DNA of 64,000 nucleotides from Paratinospora sagittata. Lineage: Eukaryota > Streptophyta > Magnoliopsida > Ranunculales > Menispermaceae. This document shows positions 35,728 to 46,501 of this stretch, piece by piece (position 1 is the first letter of the stretch; each line of letters begins with the position of its first letter). The stretch is taken from NCBI GenBank assembly GCA_035771175.1, contig CM069610.1:27556501-27620500 (forward strand), in the 5' to 3' direction. The notes under the pieces were generated by a model. The model saw only the letters and a list, made by a program, of their open reading frames with translations, had not been told where the DNA came from and ran no database searches. The position numbers and the translations under genes are program-made.

Positions 35728-36989
35728 GAACTCCTCCCCCTCCTCATTTCTCACACCAAAATCACTTCTTGTGATTTTTCTTCTCTCTCTCACTCATTTT
35801 GAGTTTTTGTCTTCTCTTTCCGAGACTCTCTGTGTGGTGCAACGCGGTTATGTCCGGGGGAAGGCGCCAATTTTCAAAGGAGTTTTTATCTGAAGGTGGA
35901 GAACGAAACATAGGTTTGCGTGTCTTATAACTTTTATTAAAGTTTACATTAATTTATCATTATGTCTACTATTCATTTACACTGCATTATTGCGTATGAT
36001 GTTTATACTTGTCATACTTATGCCTGTATATTTAGAGTTCATGTATTACACTGTTATTATGCCAGATTAGTGGTCAATCTAGCTCAACCAGACTCAGTCT
36101 TGTCCTCAGTAACTTTAAATAGTGAAAGGGAGGCAGCATGCTGCTCTAGACGATTGGTATTTAAGTAGACCTCGTGTCTCACCTCTCAACTGGAGACTGA
36201 TCTGGTTGGTCTTATTTGAAAACTATCAACTTATACAAGTAATAATGAATGTCCTAACCTTGCATGTCGTGGTACCGACCCTGATAAGGATAACCAGACG
36301 TTGCCAAATCCTGTCTAAATGTTAAGTAAAGACCGGACCAGTTCATGTATTGGCATCATACATAGCACCACCTAGGGACGTATGTGGTTTATGATTCATA
36401 GAATAGTTAGAAGCAATGCTCGCTATTCATTACATTTCTCTGGAGAGGGACGTACAATGAAAACCTGGCTACTCCTAGGGAGGGACATCTGTAGGTGAAT
36501 CTAGAGCGTCGTTCCTGAGGAGGGACGTACAATGAGAACTCGGCTACTCCTGGGGAGAGACATCTGTACGTGAACTCAGGCGATGTACAATCATCAAACT
36601 AATACGAGACGGTGTCATGCATACATACATGTTGGATTGATTATGATGCTCTGATGTGTATTTAAGATATTTGATTATGAAGTTTGCTTTATTAATTGTT
36701 ATATTCACGAACTATTTTACCCACTGAGCGTGTAGCTCACCCCGTTATTATCCAATTTCATAGGAGATTAGGGTGGACTTGGTGCAGGTTTTTGGGCCCA
36801 CATTTTGTACCCTTTGTATTATTCATTGGGGATTTTGGGAGAATGTTCCCTTAACCATCTCATGTACAAATATATTATGAAATTAATGAAATCAGACTTG
36901 TACTTAATCGTGTTTCCGCACACTCAGTTATTGTTATAATGCATTTGCGCCCCGTCCGTTTAGGCGCGTCCTGGCGGGGTGTGACATTT

Positions 36990-37004
36990 AATGGTATCAA
37001 AACG
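36990..37004 (+). other. Primer-binding site of the chromovirus
   Basis: AATGGTATCAAAACG lies four bases after the 5' LTR end and resembles the TGGTATCAGAGC complementary to initiator tRNA-Met, with changes at two or three positions. Confidence 0.6.
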
Positions 37005-37049
37005 TAAGGTCCACGGCCCGCCCAAGTCCACCAAATTAGGGGAAGAAAT

Positions 37050-37290
37050 TATTTATTAGATATATATATCTCTAGAACTATATATATATGAATTATATAT
37101 AGTTGAGATTTATATTAAATATATATCTGGAGAACTATATAGTTTTTATATAGTTTAGATTCAAATATATATATTGTTATGATTTATGAAAACTATATAT
37201 ATAGTTATGATTTATGAAAACTATATATATAGTTATGATTAAATATATATATCTATGTATCTATGTATATATGAGATATATATATCATAT
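37050..37290. repeat. AT-rich tandem repeat in the leader
   Basis: Runs of TATATA separated by repeated GTTATGATTTATGAAAAC units (at least two near-perfect copies at about 37167-37230). Located between the primer-binding site and the first reading frame. Confidence 0.75.
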
Positions 37291-37396
37291 TACTAATGGA
37301 AAATTTGGATTAAATGATGGCATAAACATCAAGAGAAAAATAGAAAATATTGTCCAACGGACAAGGAATAAATATTAAAAATGTTAGGATTATATT

Positions 37397-38997
37397 TTGT
37401 GTCTTTCACAAGTTTATTTTCCTTTCAGCAAGATAATGGCCTCAAGTGAAGGAACGACTTCCAGTAGTCAGGAACTAATTCCCACCAGACTCAAGGAATT
37501 GCTCGAAAGGGAGGTTATGACTATGAGGAGTATCGACAATAGAGATCTCCGCCTCCGTCCGATCCTTCACGAAAAACTCGCAACACTGGGTTGGTTGAAC
37601 ATAACAAAAGTTGAGGGTTACGTCTCTTATAACTTAGTGAAATCCTTCTACGAAACCATGAATTGTGTAGAACTTCAAGAAGATGGGATCAACCCTATTT
37701 TGGAGACAACGGTCAAGGGAACAAAGATTTCTTTCAACGTCGAAATTATTGCGTGACTTATGGAGATTCCGATTGAAGATAGAATCATTGAACCACACGA
37801 ACCCCAGACAGTTGTAGAGATCGCGGAGTCAAAAGAACAGTTGTTCAATTCCCTCGCCAAAAAGCCGTACACCCAATTGACGTACGCCCATTTCCCAAAC
37901 AATCTCCTTAAACCACCTCTTGCCGGCCTTGGAAAGATCGTATTCGGCAACATCTTGCCGGAAAAGGTGACTAGAGGTGCTATGTCAAGGGCTCAGCTTC
38001 TTGTACTATACTGCATAGAGAAGAAAATTATGGTCTCTCTACCTCACATCATCATCCAAAAAATGTTGAGGGTGATTCAAAACCCTTTAAGAGAGGAACT
38101 CCTCGGCAACGGAGTCTTGATCATGAAGATGCTATACGAAGTAGATCACTGAGGCGGTTACAACATCCTCTATCTTCAAGACGTTTGTCACAAGTGGAGG
38201 GGTGACTGGCGAGGAAGTATTCGGCGCGACTTTAGGAGGAAATGACGAAAGAATTAGAGACAAAAGGGACGTTGTCAACGAAAAAGTCGGCGCAAGATTG
38301 CTGTTAGGAGGTACCAAATAACGAGCCAAACCAGAACCCTACGTCAAACCCAGCCCCGAATAATGGTCAAACCGATCACCTATTCTCTGAGGAAGATTTC
38401 TTTGCCAACCTAAATCAACCTCAACCAAATCAGGATGGACAAAGAGTTCCAGCAAATCCACCTTCCTGGAACATGCCAACTCAAGGCAATACTACGTGCC
38501 AAAGGTTTCCAACTCCTGAGGTACCGTATCGGCCAGTTCCACAAGTTCCTGTGAACCAACAACAACAGAATTGTGCGGCACCAAATTTTGGAAGACAGGA
38601 TGTCCTAATAAGCCCATTGTTTCAAGACTTTTCGACCCAAGCATATCCAAATGTCCAAGGGGTTCTAATTAGGGAATCCTCGTACAATCAAAACAACTAC
38701 CCCACACCTATGAGTCAACTGTACGACCAATACTTTCCACCAATGCCTACGGCCTACCCTCCACCTATGGGACAGTCGACCCATCAACCATCGATGGGGC
38801 AATCGACTAAACCATTCGAGCAGTTAAATGTGATTGTAGCTAGTATTTCTCGGATGGAGGAGACTCAAAATGCTTTGTTAACACATATGCAAAACGTTGA
38901 AGAAAAACGAGCAAATTCTCAACCTTCTTCTAGTAGTCTTTCTGTACCTAGCAGGAGGTATAAAAGGAGCGGTAGTAGGAAGGAAAATCAAGAATGA
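37397..38997 (+). pseudogene. Extra reading frame upstream of gag, broken
   Basis: A sense-strand frame between the 5' LTR and gag. Part one runs 37397-37756 (a likely Met at 37436) and part two 37760-38152, in the same frame, separated by one TGA at 37754-37756. Then the frame shifts (a better reading continues EAVTTSSIFKTF from 38151), shifts again near 38320, and ends as a proline/glutamine-rich C-terminus (38473-38997) finishing SRRYKRSGSRKENQE. The first two parts (LGWLNITKVEGYVSYNLVK, FYETMN, then KVTRGAMSRAQLL) resemble the uncharacterised 'putative plant transposon protein' domain found in many plant retroelement-linked proteins. This match is from memory of the pattern and is tentative. 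Function is unknown. Standard chromoviruses have no such frame. Confidence 0.6.
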
Positions 38998-39729
38998 TCA
39001 CTGGCATTGTAAAATTTATTTTATATATGAATGAAAATGTTTTGTTTAAGACTATCTTTGGTGAGCCGATTTACAACCATTCTTTCTTTTGTATCACTAA
39101 CTTTGGAGTGGTATGGGACACAACAAAATTGGAGGATACTAAATAAAATGTGGAAGTAAGAAAACCCATGACCTTGTATGAAAAGAAACATTTGGAGAAA
39201 GTTGCATTACTAACATTATCACTAAGTTTACACGGTATGGGACAAGTAAACTTGGACGATACTATTAGTGAACTACTATTCAGCCGATGTTTTATAGAGA
39301 CCGTGTTCATACAACTTAACTTGGTTGACACCCTTATGACCAAATTCATGTGGTATGGGACACACGAATTTGGATAGTAGTCAAAAAGACTAAGCGAAAG
39401 AGTTTGAATACATAAGATTGCGATAGAACGTTAAATCAGGATATTTACCGAGGCAAATCTTAGAATTTTTATGACTCGTATGGATTTTCAATGAAATACA
39501 TATGTATGTTCACAAAAAAACCAAAACCCGAAACATTTGAAATACTTGCAAAGTTTTATACTTATTATATAGAAAAATTCTAACCTTGTTTTACACCATG
39601 GCCAAACATACGAGGCACATAAGATTCTTTGATTCCTCAACAAAAACCTTACACTATACTTAGAAAGATAGGTGGTTCTTATATTGCAGTACTCTCGAAT
39701 TTGTTGCCGAGAATATCATAACATTATAC
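38998..39729 (+). other. Non-coding spacer between the extra frame and gag
   Basis: Contains three similar words at 39109-39145, 39234-39275 and 39350-39380, each with GGTATGGGACA followed by an AAA/AAT-TTGGA segment. Otherwise AT-rich and without a coding signal. Confidence 0.55.
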
Positions 39730-40725
39730 TTGGCTACAATTCCTAAATCATGGTTTTATTTTCTCCTTGCCAGTGAGAAAATGCAAACCAGGAATAGAGG
39801 AAGGCCACGTACTGTCCGTCCAGTAGAGGAGGCACCTCCTGAAATTCAGAACCAGGAACCGCCGCCTCCGACGATAGCGCAGGCCACACCTGACACTGCC
39901 ATTACGTCTGGGCAGGCAGTGCCACCCCAACCCACATCCTTGGCCATGCCTTCGAGTATGGAAGTCTTTTTCGCCAGATTTATCGAGGCGATGAAAGTAA
40001 CTGTTCAGACGACCGTTCGTGAGCCCGGGGCCAATCAGGTTATCACTGTTCAGGCACCTGTGAGATCTGGGTCAGAAACTCAAACCGACCAGATTACGAA
40101 ATACAAGAGGTTACAACCTCTTACTTTTGCTGTCACCAGTGATGCTGAAAAGGTGCAGAAATGGCTGGATGAGTCAAAGAAGGTTCTCGATGCAATGGGA
40201 GTCGATGAGGCTCGAAAGATTCCACTTGCATCCTACCAAATTATTAGTGGAGCAAATACATGGTGGATAACAGTAAAGGAAGACCCAAGGGTCAACACCA
40301 CGGACATGACTTGGCAACAGTTTGAGTCAATGTTTATTGATGAGTACTTCCCCGGCGCTGTGAAGAGGCAGAAGCGCCAGGAGTTCGCCAAGCTATACCA
40401 AGGCGGCATGACAATCAGGGAGTATGTTGGCAAGTATAAAGAATTATCGATCTATTCTCTCTCCACCATCTCAACGGAGCAAGATAAGACCGAGAAATAC
40501 TACAATGGCCTTCGTCCTAACATTCGACAAGCCTTGTCGATCTTGGATCTTAAGATTTACAGGGAGGTCGTTGACAAGGCCATGAGCTTTGAGCAGGAGA
40601 AGATTGTGCAGGAGCAGAGACTGAATATGGGAAAATGGCCTGCAACGTTTTCTCAACAGGGCTCGCAGCAGGGCAACAAGAAGAAGCCCTACTATAACCC
40701 TCCCAACCCTTCTTCAGAAGAATGA
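39730..40725 (+). CDS. Gag polyprotein, N-terminal part (331 aa)
   Basis: This is the structural capsid protein of the retrotransposon. The first Met is at 39730, but Met at 39781 (MQTRNRGRPRTV) is also possible. A proline-rich N-terminus (residues 25-75) precedes a Retrotrans_gag domain at about residues 130-270. Its hallmarks are KVQKWLDESKKVLDAMG, ANTWWITVKED, TWQQFESMFIDEYFPG and YQGGMTIREY. The frame stops at 40725 in a region rich in asparagine and glutamine. The zinc knuckle that should follow lies in another frame, so a frameshift near 40710 separates it. This is the longest intact frame in the window. Confidence 0.88.
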   Translation: MATIPKSWFYFLLASEKMQTRNRGRPRTVRPVEEAPPEIQNQEPPPPTIAQATPDTAITSGQAVPPQPTSLAMPSSMEVFFARFIEAMKVTVQTTVREPGANQVITVQAPVRSGSETQTDQITKYKRLQPLTFAVTSDAEKVQKWLDESKKVLDAMGVDEARKIPLASYQIISGANTWWITVKEDPRVNTTDMTWQQFESMFIDEYFPGAVKRQKRQEFAKLYQGGMTIREYVGKYKELSIYSLSTISTEQDKTEKYYNGLRPNIRQALSILDLKIYREVVDKAMSFEQEKIVQEQRLNMGKWPATFSQQGSQQGNKKKPYYNPPNPSSEE

Positions 40726-41106
40726 GGCCACGGCACCTGCGGCTGAACCATCTAACCCTGGCCATCAGGGTTTTCCCAATCATGGCCGAGGAGGCCGTAA
40801 TGGCAGGGGTGGCCGTCGAAACGCAATGGTAGAGGTGGTGGTCAGCACCACAATCAGCATGGCCAACATAACCATCAGCAGCAGTGGTTGACGTGTTACA
40901 ACTGCGGCTAGCATGGCCATGTAAGAAATGCCTGTCCGCACCTTCAGCAACCTATTCCCGCTGTTCCAGTCCAAGAAGCACCACCTGCTGCTAATGCCCA
41001 ACCCAAGCAGAACCAGCAGAACCAGGGGCAACGGAAGTAGGGCAGAGCATTTGCTATCGCTCAACAACCCCTCCTAGACAACAATGTAGTCGAAGGTACA
41101 TTTTCC
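40726..41106 (+). pseudogene. Gag C-terminus with zinc knuckle
   Basis: In a shifted frame, a glycine/arginine-rich stretch is followed by a CCHC knuckle at about 40897-40940 (CYNCG, then HGHVRNAC) with one stop inside it. A second stop follows near 41038 (GQRK, stop, GRAFA), and the frame then continues into protease. The knuckle would bind the RNA genome. Confidence 0.75.
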
Positions 41107-41535
41107 TTGTTCAATACAATGGTACATGTCTTGTTCGATTCGGGTGCTTCACATTCTTTTATATCGTCTTCATTGGTAAGACATTTAGGGTTGCATCCTG
41201 AACCCACAGAAATCACAATCCATATCACATCACCTTTAGGATCTGGTACTGACGTGAATTTGCAGTGTTCTCGATGTGAGCTTCGAATGTCAGAACAAAT
41301 AATATATGCAGATCTTTTTGTGATGGACATTGAAGACTTCGACATCATCCTCGGCATGGACTGGCTCGCACCACTGAATGCAAAAATCGATTGTATGAAG
41401 AAACAAGTTCAGTTAACCTTGCCCACGTGGGAGTTTGTCAAGATTCGGGGAACAAGGAAATGGATACACAACTCGACTGTTGCACTCCTTAAGGCACAGC
41501 TTCGAGCTCTATCCCTTGGTGATGAAAATGAATAA
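41107..41535 (+). pseudogene. Protease domain
   Basis: Aspartic protease of the polyprotein. The catalytic motif is LFDSGASHSF (about 41131-41160). It is followed by LGMDWLAPLNAKIDC (about 41353-41400), the normal end of the domain. It stays open until TAA at 41533-41535, a single in-frame stop before the RT region. Confidence 0.85.
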
Positions 41536-42470
41536 CCGACACTGTACCCTCTCGAAGTACACGATGTCCCGATAATATCTAAATTCCCAACGATTTTTCT
41601 AAACGACCTTACTGGTCTATCTCCGGTTAGGGAATTCGATTTTCAAATCAATCTCATACTTGGGACCAGGCCTATCTCAATTCCACCATACAGAATGTCA
41701 AATGTCGAGCTGGTCGAATTGGACAAACAACTGAAGGAACTAGAGAGTATTGGCTTCATCAAAAAAAGTTCATCACCCTGGGGCGCTTCAGTTCTGTTTG
41801 TTCGCAAAAAGGATGGTTCATTACGACTTTGCATCGACTATCGCAAGCTGAATAACGTCACCATTAAGAACAGATACCCTTTGCCCAGGATCGATGACTT
41901 GTTCGACCAACTTCGAGATGCCAAATACTTCTCTAAGATTGATTTACGATCCGGTTATCACCAACTCCGAATCCGAGAGTTGGACATTACCAAAATGGCA
42001 TTCAGAACTCGATACGGTCACTATGAGTTCTTGGTCATGCCGTTCGGTCTAACAAATGCACCTGCTGCATTCATAAATTTGATGAACCACATCTTTAGTT
42101 ATACTTAGACCGATTTGTGGTGGTTTTTGTGGACTATATCTTGATATATTCCTCAACCGAGAAATTCCATAAGATACACCTGAGGATAGTCCTCCAAACC
42201 TTGAGAAGCCACCAGTTGTATGCAAAGTTGAGTAAGTGCGAATTTTGGGGGAAGAGAGTTCAATTCCTAGGCCATGTGGTTTCAGGCAATGGAATTGAGG
42301 TGGATCCTTCTAAGGTTGAAGCGGTTTTAAACTGGAAGCAACCTACCACTGTTACTCAGATTAGGAGTTTTCTTGGTTTGGCTGGCTATTACAAACGCTT
42401 CATCAAGGACTTCTCAAAGATTGCTGAACCTATGACCAAGCTCACTCTGAAAGACGTGCGATTCATCTAG
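41536..42470 (+). pseudogene. Reverse transcriptase domain
   Basis: Starts in the protease frame with [10 protein letters not shown] and carries the expected RT blocks. These are [53 protein letters not shown] and [12 protein letters not shown] (to about 42080). A stop at 42106-42108 and a frameshift follow. In the new frame the catalytic box reads [13 protein letters not shown], so the second Asp of the usual FVDD/FIDD is Tyr (codon TAT at about 42133-42135). Then LSKCEFW, LGHVVS and [11 protein letters not shown] follow normally. The enzyme would be inactive even without the frame damage. Confidence 0.9.
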
Positions 42471-42910
42471 AATCCCCACCTCTGAAACATCATTTCAGGA
42501 ATTGAAGAAACACCTCACGACGGCACCAATACTAATCACTCCAAGAAATGCACTTGGATTTTCACTCTACACCGACGCCTCTCTCCAAAGCTTAGGTGTC
42601 ATACTAATGCAAGAAGGCCAAGTTGTTGCATATGCCTCGAGGCAACTGAAGATTGATGAGGGTAATTACCCAACACATGTCTTGGAACTTGTAGCTGTTG
42701 TATTTGCACTGAAGTTATGGCATCATTACCTATACGGTGAACGATTTGAGGTCTTCTCGGATCACAAGAGTCTTAAGTACATCTACACCTAGAGAGACCT
42801 AAACCTCCGCCAAAGATGATGGTTGGAATTCTTGAAAGATTATGACTTTCAACTCCAGTACCATCCTGGTAAGGCATATGTTGTGGCTGATGCCCTGAGT
42901 AGAAAATCTT
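42471..42910 (+). pseudogene. RNase H domain
   Basis: Enters through another frameshift near 42470. It has [15 protein letters not shown] with the catalytic Asp, [23 protein letters not shown] and [10 protein letters not shown]. It ends in YHPGKAYVVADALSRK. Two stops lie in the linker at 42790 and 42820, where the usual text is RDLNLRQRRWLE. Confidence 0.88.
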
Positions 42911-44315
42911 ATGTTGCTTGCAGTCTTAACTTCAAAATGGGGAAGTTGGCTACAAAGATCGAGAATTTTAACCTACAACTGATTGAGGAGGGAACAAGAT
43001 CACGACTCTCTCAATTATCAGCCAACTCTGAGCTGGTTCGAAATATTTCAGCAGCTCAAGCCTACGACCCTATGTTAATGGAGAAACGAGAACTTCTACT
43101 CAACGGACAGGACCCTCCTCACTGGTCGGTCTCTGAAGACGGGACCGTTTTCTATAAAAAACGTCTCTGTCTACCGAACGATCTTGAGGTTTCGAAAGAA
43201 GTGCTCACTGAGATGCACTGTTCGAGGTTCGCTATGCATCCTGGGGTGACAAGATGTACAAGGATGTCAAGCGACAATTCTGGTTTTCTGGAATGAAGAA
43301 GGCGATTGCACACTTCGTTGCTTGATGTATCGTTTGCCAGCAAGTTAAGGCAGAACGAAGACTTCCCTCTGGACTTCTCCAGCCTTTGCCTAATGGAGAA
43401 TGGAAGTGGCAGAACATCGCAATGGATTTTGTTATAGCCTTGCCTCGAAATAATAATGGGCAAGATGCTATCTAGGTTATCATTGACAGACTTACAAAGT
43501 CTGCACACTTTTTGCCAATAAAGTTCACGGATAACCCTGCCAAGCTTGCCGAACTATATGAAAGAGAGATCGTACGCCTCCATGGCATACCACTCACGAT
43601 CGTCTTTGATCGAGACTCTCGATTCACATCAAAGTTTTGGCAAAGCTTCCAGAGTAGAATGGGCTCTAAGATCACCATGAGCATAGCCTTTCACCCTCAG
43701 ACTGATGGACAGTCAGAGCGTCTTATCCAAATCTTGGAAGACATGTTACGGTGTTGCATTTTGGACTTTCATGACAGATGGGCAAAGTACTTTCATTTAG
43801 CTAAATTTGTATACAACAACAGCTACCAAACTAGTATCGGCATGGCACCGTGCGAGGCTCTCTATGGTCGCCCTTGCAGATCTCCGGTATGCTGGTTAGA
43901 TATGGCAGATCGATTGCATTTGGGCCCGGAACTAGTTCAAGAGACTTCTGAGAAGATCGCACTAGTAAAGGAGAGACTTCGTGTTGCACAAAGTCGACAG
44001 AAGAGCTATGTTGACAAGCGGAGGCAGCATCTAGAATTTGATAAGGGGGACTTGGTTTTTTTAAAAGTTCAACCCACAAGAGGTGTCAAACGCTTTGGGA
44101 TCAAAGGAAAGCTCTCCCCATGGTATATCGGTCCATTTCAGATCATTGAACGTATTGGCAAACTTTCTTATCGTCTGTCCCTTCCATTGTCCATGTCTAA
44201 GGTTCATGACGTCTTTTCCATGCTTCGAAAGTATCGTCCTGATCCTTCTCATATCATCCCTCGGCCGAGGTTCGGGTTGAGGAAGGAAATAGGTATCAGG
44301 AGAGAGCGATATAGA
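42911..44315 (+). pseudogene. Integrase domain
   Basis: Zinc-binding N-terminus: EMHCSRFAMHPG (about 43208) and, after a frameshift near 43250, HFVA, stop, CIVCQQVK (about 43310-43350). Catalytic core: MDFVIALP (about 43423), VFDRDSRFTSKFW (about 43597) and HPQTDGQSERLIQ (about 43693), which supply the D, D and E positions. The C-terminal GPF region is RFGIKGKLSPWYIGPFQIIE (about 44092), then LSMSKVHDVF. The frame 43512-44342 is open throughout, so most of the core is intact. One stop lies near 43476. Confidence 0.9.
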
Positions 44316-44464
44316 TTCTGGATAGAAAAACTCAAGAACTAAGGCGACGTAGCATACCATTTGTGAAGGTGCTCTGGGATCACCACGGAGTAGAGGAAGC
44401 AACATGGGAACTAGAAGCAACAATTAAACAAAAATACCCTGAATTGTTTTCTAGTAATAACTGA
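44316..44464 (+). pseudogene. Chromodomain-like C-terminal tail
   Basis: A frameshift close to 44310 leads to ILDRKTQELRRRSIPFVKV, then LWDHHGVEEATWELEA and YPELFSS, ending with TGA at 44462-44464. This matches the tail of Tekay/Del-type chromovirus integrases. In those elements it is thought to direct integration towards chromatin marks. Confidence 0.85.
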
Positions 44465-44512
44465 TGATGTGATACATTGTACTATTTCACTTATCAATAA
44501 AATGATGGAACA

Positions 44513-45103
44513 TTGTTTACAAATATCTTAATACATCGTTTCACTTTAATAACTATGCAGATGTTTGAAAATAATATCGATGGATATTATGATGGACACA
44601 CGCAATGGCCTCATTGGCAACCTGTGGCGACTCCTCCAGGATCTGAGTCAAGTCACAACTACTTTGCATCACCAACTCCATCGCCACACCGACAACGATC
44701 CTTATCGCCAGAGCGTGCATGGCTTTTTCATAACAATTTTTCCCAAAATAATCCCGTGCCCTCATCTTGGCAGGATCTTCTACCAAAATTGCACGACGAC
44801 CAAATTCGAGCAACAACACGAAAAAGCATCCCACCGCTCAACCTACCTTCCGTTAAACGATGCAACTAGCGCCCTACACCACCATCTGTTAAGCAAAGGT
44901 TGGAATCTTCTGAGGACACTTCCAACTCCATTTGCTCTTCATGGTTTCATACTGTTGAGGATTCCACCGGCCACAGTGCCATTCAGGGACATACAGGCAC
45001 TACCCTGAGCTCGCAAACGATGACGACGACGGTGAATCTCACGCAGATAGCCATCATGACTACTTGGACTGATTTCGAGGGCAAAATCCTTTTAAGGGGG
45101 TAG
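44513..45103 (+). pseudogene. Extra reading frame between pol and the 3' LTR
   Basis: Open for 197 codons with a single TAG at 44867-44869. It ends with the TAG formed in the polypurine tract (ILLRG, stop). A plausible start is Met at 44558 (MQMFENNIDGYYDG). The composition is rich in Pro, Ser, His and Asn (SPTPSPHRQRSLSPERAW); no membrane segment is evident, so it is not a clear env. No family was recognised. It may be a real accessory frame or an open stretch by chance. Confidence 0.4.
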
Positions 45104-45105
45104 AG
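45091..45105 (+). other. Polypurine tract of the chromovirus
   Basis: TTTAAGGGGGTAGAG directly precedes the TG of the 3' LTR. Confidence 0.8.
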
Positions 45106-46501
45106 TGTAATACCCTAGGTTTGCACACAAAAAAAAATTAAAAATTTGCCCCCGAACCTTCAGGCGCTTGCCCAAACCTTCAGGCGCAACGCCCGAACCT
45201 TCTGGCGCATGCCCGAACCTTTAGGCGCAATGCCCGAACCTTTAGGCGCATGCCCGAACCTTCAGGCGCCATTTTTCCTATTTAAGGAACCCCTCCCCTC
45301 CTCATTTCTCACACCAAAATCATTTCTCCTTGTGACTTTCCTTCTCTCTTTCACTCATTTTGAGTTTTTGTCTTCTCTTTCGAGACTCTCTTTTCGAGAA
45401 TCTCTGTGCGGTGCAACGCGGTTCAGCTCGGGGGAAGGTGCCAATTCTCAAAGGAGCTTTTATCTGAAGGTGGGAAATGAAACATAGGTTTGCGCGTCTT
45501 ATAACTTTTATTAAAGTTTACATTCATTTATCATTATGTCTACTATTCATTTACACTGCATTATTGCGTATAATGTTTATACTTGTCACACTTATGCCTG
45601 TATATTTGGAGTTCATGTATTACACTGTTGTTATGTCGGATTAGTGGTCAATCTAGCTCAACCAGACTTAGTCTTGTCCTCAGTAACTTTAAATAGTGAA
45701 CGGGAGGCAGCGTGCTGCTCTAGACGATTGGTATTTAAGTAGGCCTCGTGTCTCACCTCTCAACTAGAGATTGATCTGGTTGGTCTTATTTGAAAGCTAT
45801 CAGCTTGTACAAGTAATACTGAATGTCCTAACCTTGCACCTAGTGATACCGACCCTGATAGGGATCACGAGACGTTGCCAAATCCTGTCTAAATGTTAAG
45901 TAAAGACCGGACCAATTCATGCATTGGCATCATACATAGCACCACCTAGGGACGTATGTGGTTTATGATTCATAGAATAGTTAGAAGCAATGCTCACTAT
46001 TCATTATATTTCTCTGGAGAGGGACGTACAATGAGAACCCGACTATTACTGGGGAGGGACATCTGTATGTGAACTCAGGCGATGTACAATCATCAAACCA
46101 ATACGAGACGGTGTCATGCATACATGCATGTTGGATTGATTATGATGATCTGATGTGTATTTAAGATATTTGATTATGAAGTTTGCTTTATTAATTGTTA
46201 TATTCACGAACTATTTTACCCACTCAGCGTGTAGCTGACCCCGTTGTTATCCAATTTTCACAGGAGATTAGGGTGGACTGGGTGCAGGTTTTTGGGCCCA
46301 CATTTTGTACCCTTTATATTATTCATTGAGGATTTTTGGAGAATGTTCCCTTAACCATCTCATGTACAAATATATTCTGAAATTAATGAAATCAGACTTG
46401 TACTTAATCATGTTTCCGGGCACTCAGTTATTGTTATAATGCATTTGCGCCCCGTCCGTGAGTGTCCCGCCGGTATTGGCGCGTCCGGACGGGGTGTGAC
46501 A
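45106..46501 (+). repeat. 3' LTR of the chromovirus
   Basis: Runs from TGTAATACCCTAGG to CGGGGTGTGACA, 1396 bases. It differs from the 5' LTR by substitutions, by a longer minisatellite at the start, and by only one copy of the GAGGGACGTACAATGA segment (46015-46080) where the 5' LTR has two. Confidence 0.9.
45148..45275 (+). repeat. Minisatellite in the 3' LTR
   Basis: About six to seven units of CGAACCTTCAGGCGCATGCC type, more regular than in the 5' LTR and with different internal variants (CTTTAGGCGCAATGCC). Confidence 0.8.

Larger units (their letters stand above)
35565..36986 (+). repeat. 5' LTR of the chromovirus
   Basis: Runs from TGTAATACCCTAGG to GGCGGGGTGTGACA, 1422 bases. It contains a minisatellite of AACCTTCAGGCGCATGCCCG type near its start. 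A TATA-like CTATTTAAGG lies at about 35718. Further on are two tandem copies of a ~90-base segment with GAGGGACGTACAATGA (36440-36590). The 68-codon frame inside it is not a gene. Confidence 0.9.
35565..46501 (+). mobile_element. Chromovirus-like Ty3/gypsy retrotransposon, defective
   Basis: Order: 5' LTR, primer-binding site, AT-rich leader, extra upstream reading frame, non-coding spacer, gag, zinc knuckle, protease, RT, RNase H, integrase, chromodomain-like tail, extra downstream frame, polypurine tract, 3' LTR. This order and the tail motif (SIPFVKVLW, EEATWE) fit a chromovirus of the Tekay/Del type. At least three frameshifts and several stops, plus a changed RT catalytic residue, make it dead. 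The two LTRs differ by roughly one base in 15-20 by eye, so the insertion is not recent. The flanking bases GCAAC and ATAGA do not match. Three more LTR copies of the family lie downstream. Confidence 0.88.

Noticed and set aside
35962..36168. 68-codon frame repeated at 45536-45742
   Set aside because: It lies inside the LTRs of the chromovirus and is conserved only because the LTRs are copies; the minus-strand copy at 57531-57902 has the same explanation.
44553..44834. Antisense frame of 93 codons after pol as a possible env-like or antisense gene
   Set aside because: It is the shadow of the longer sense-strand frame 44513-45103, with no signal or fusion-type features.
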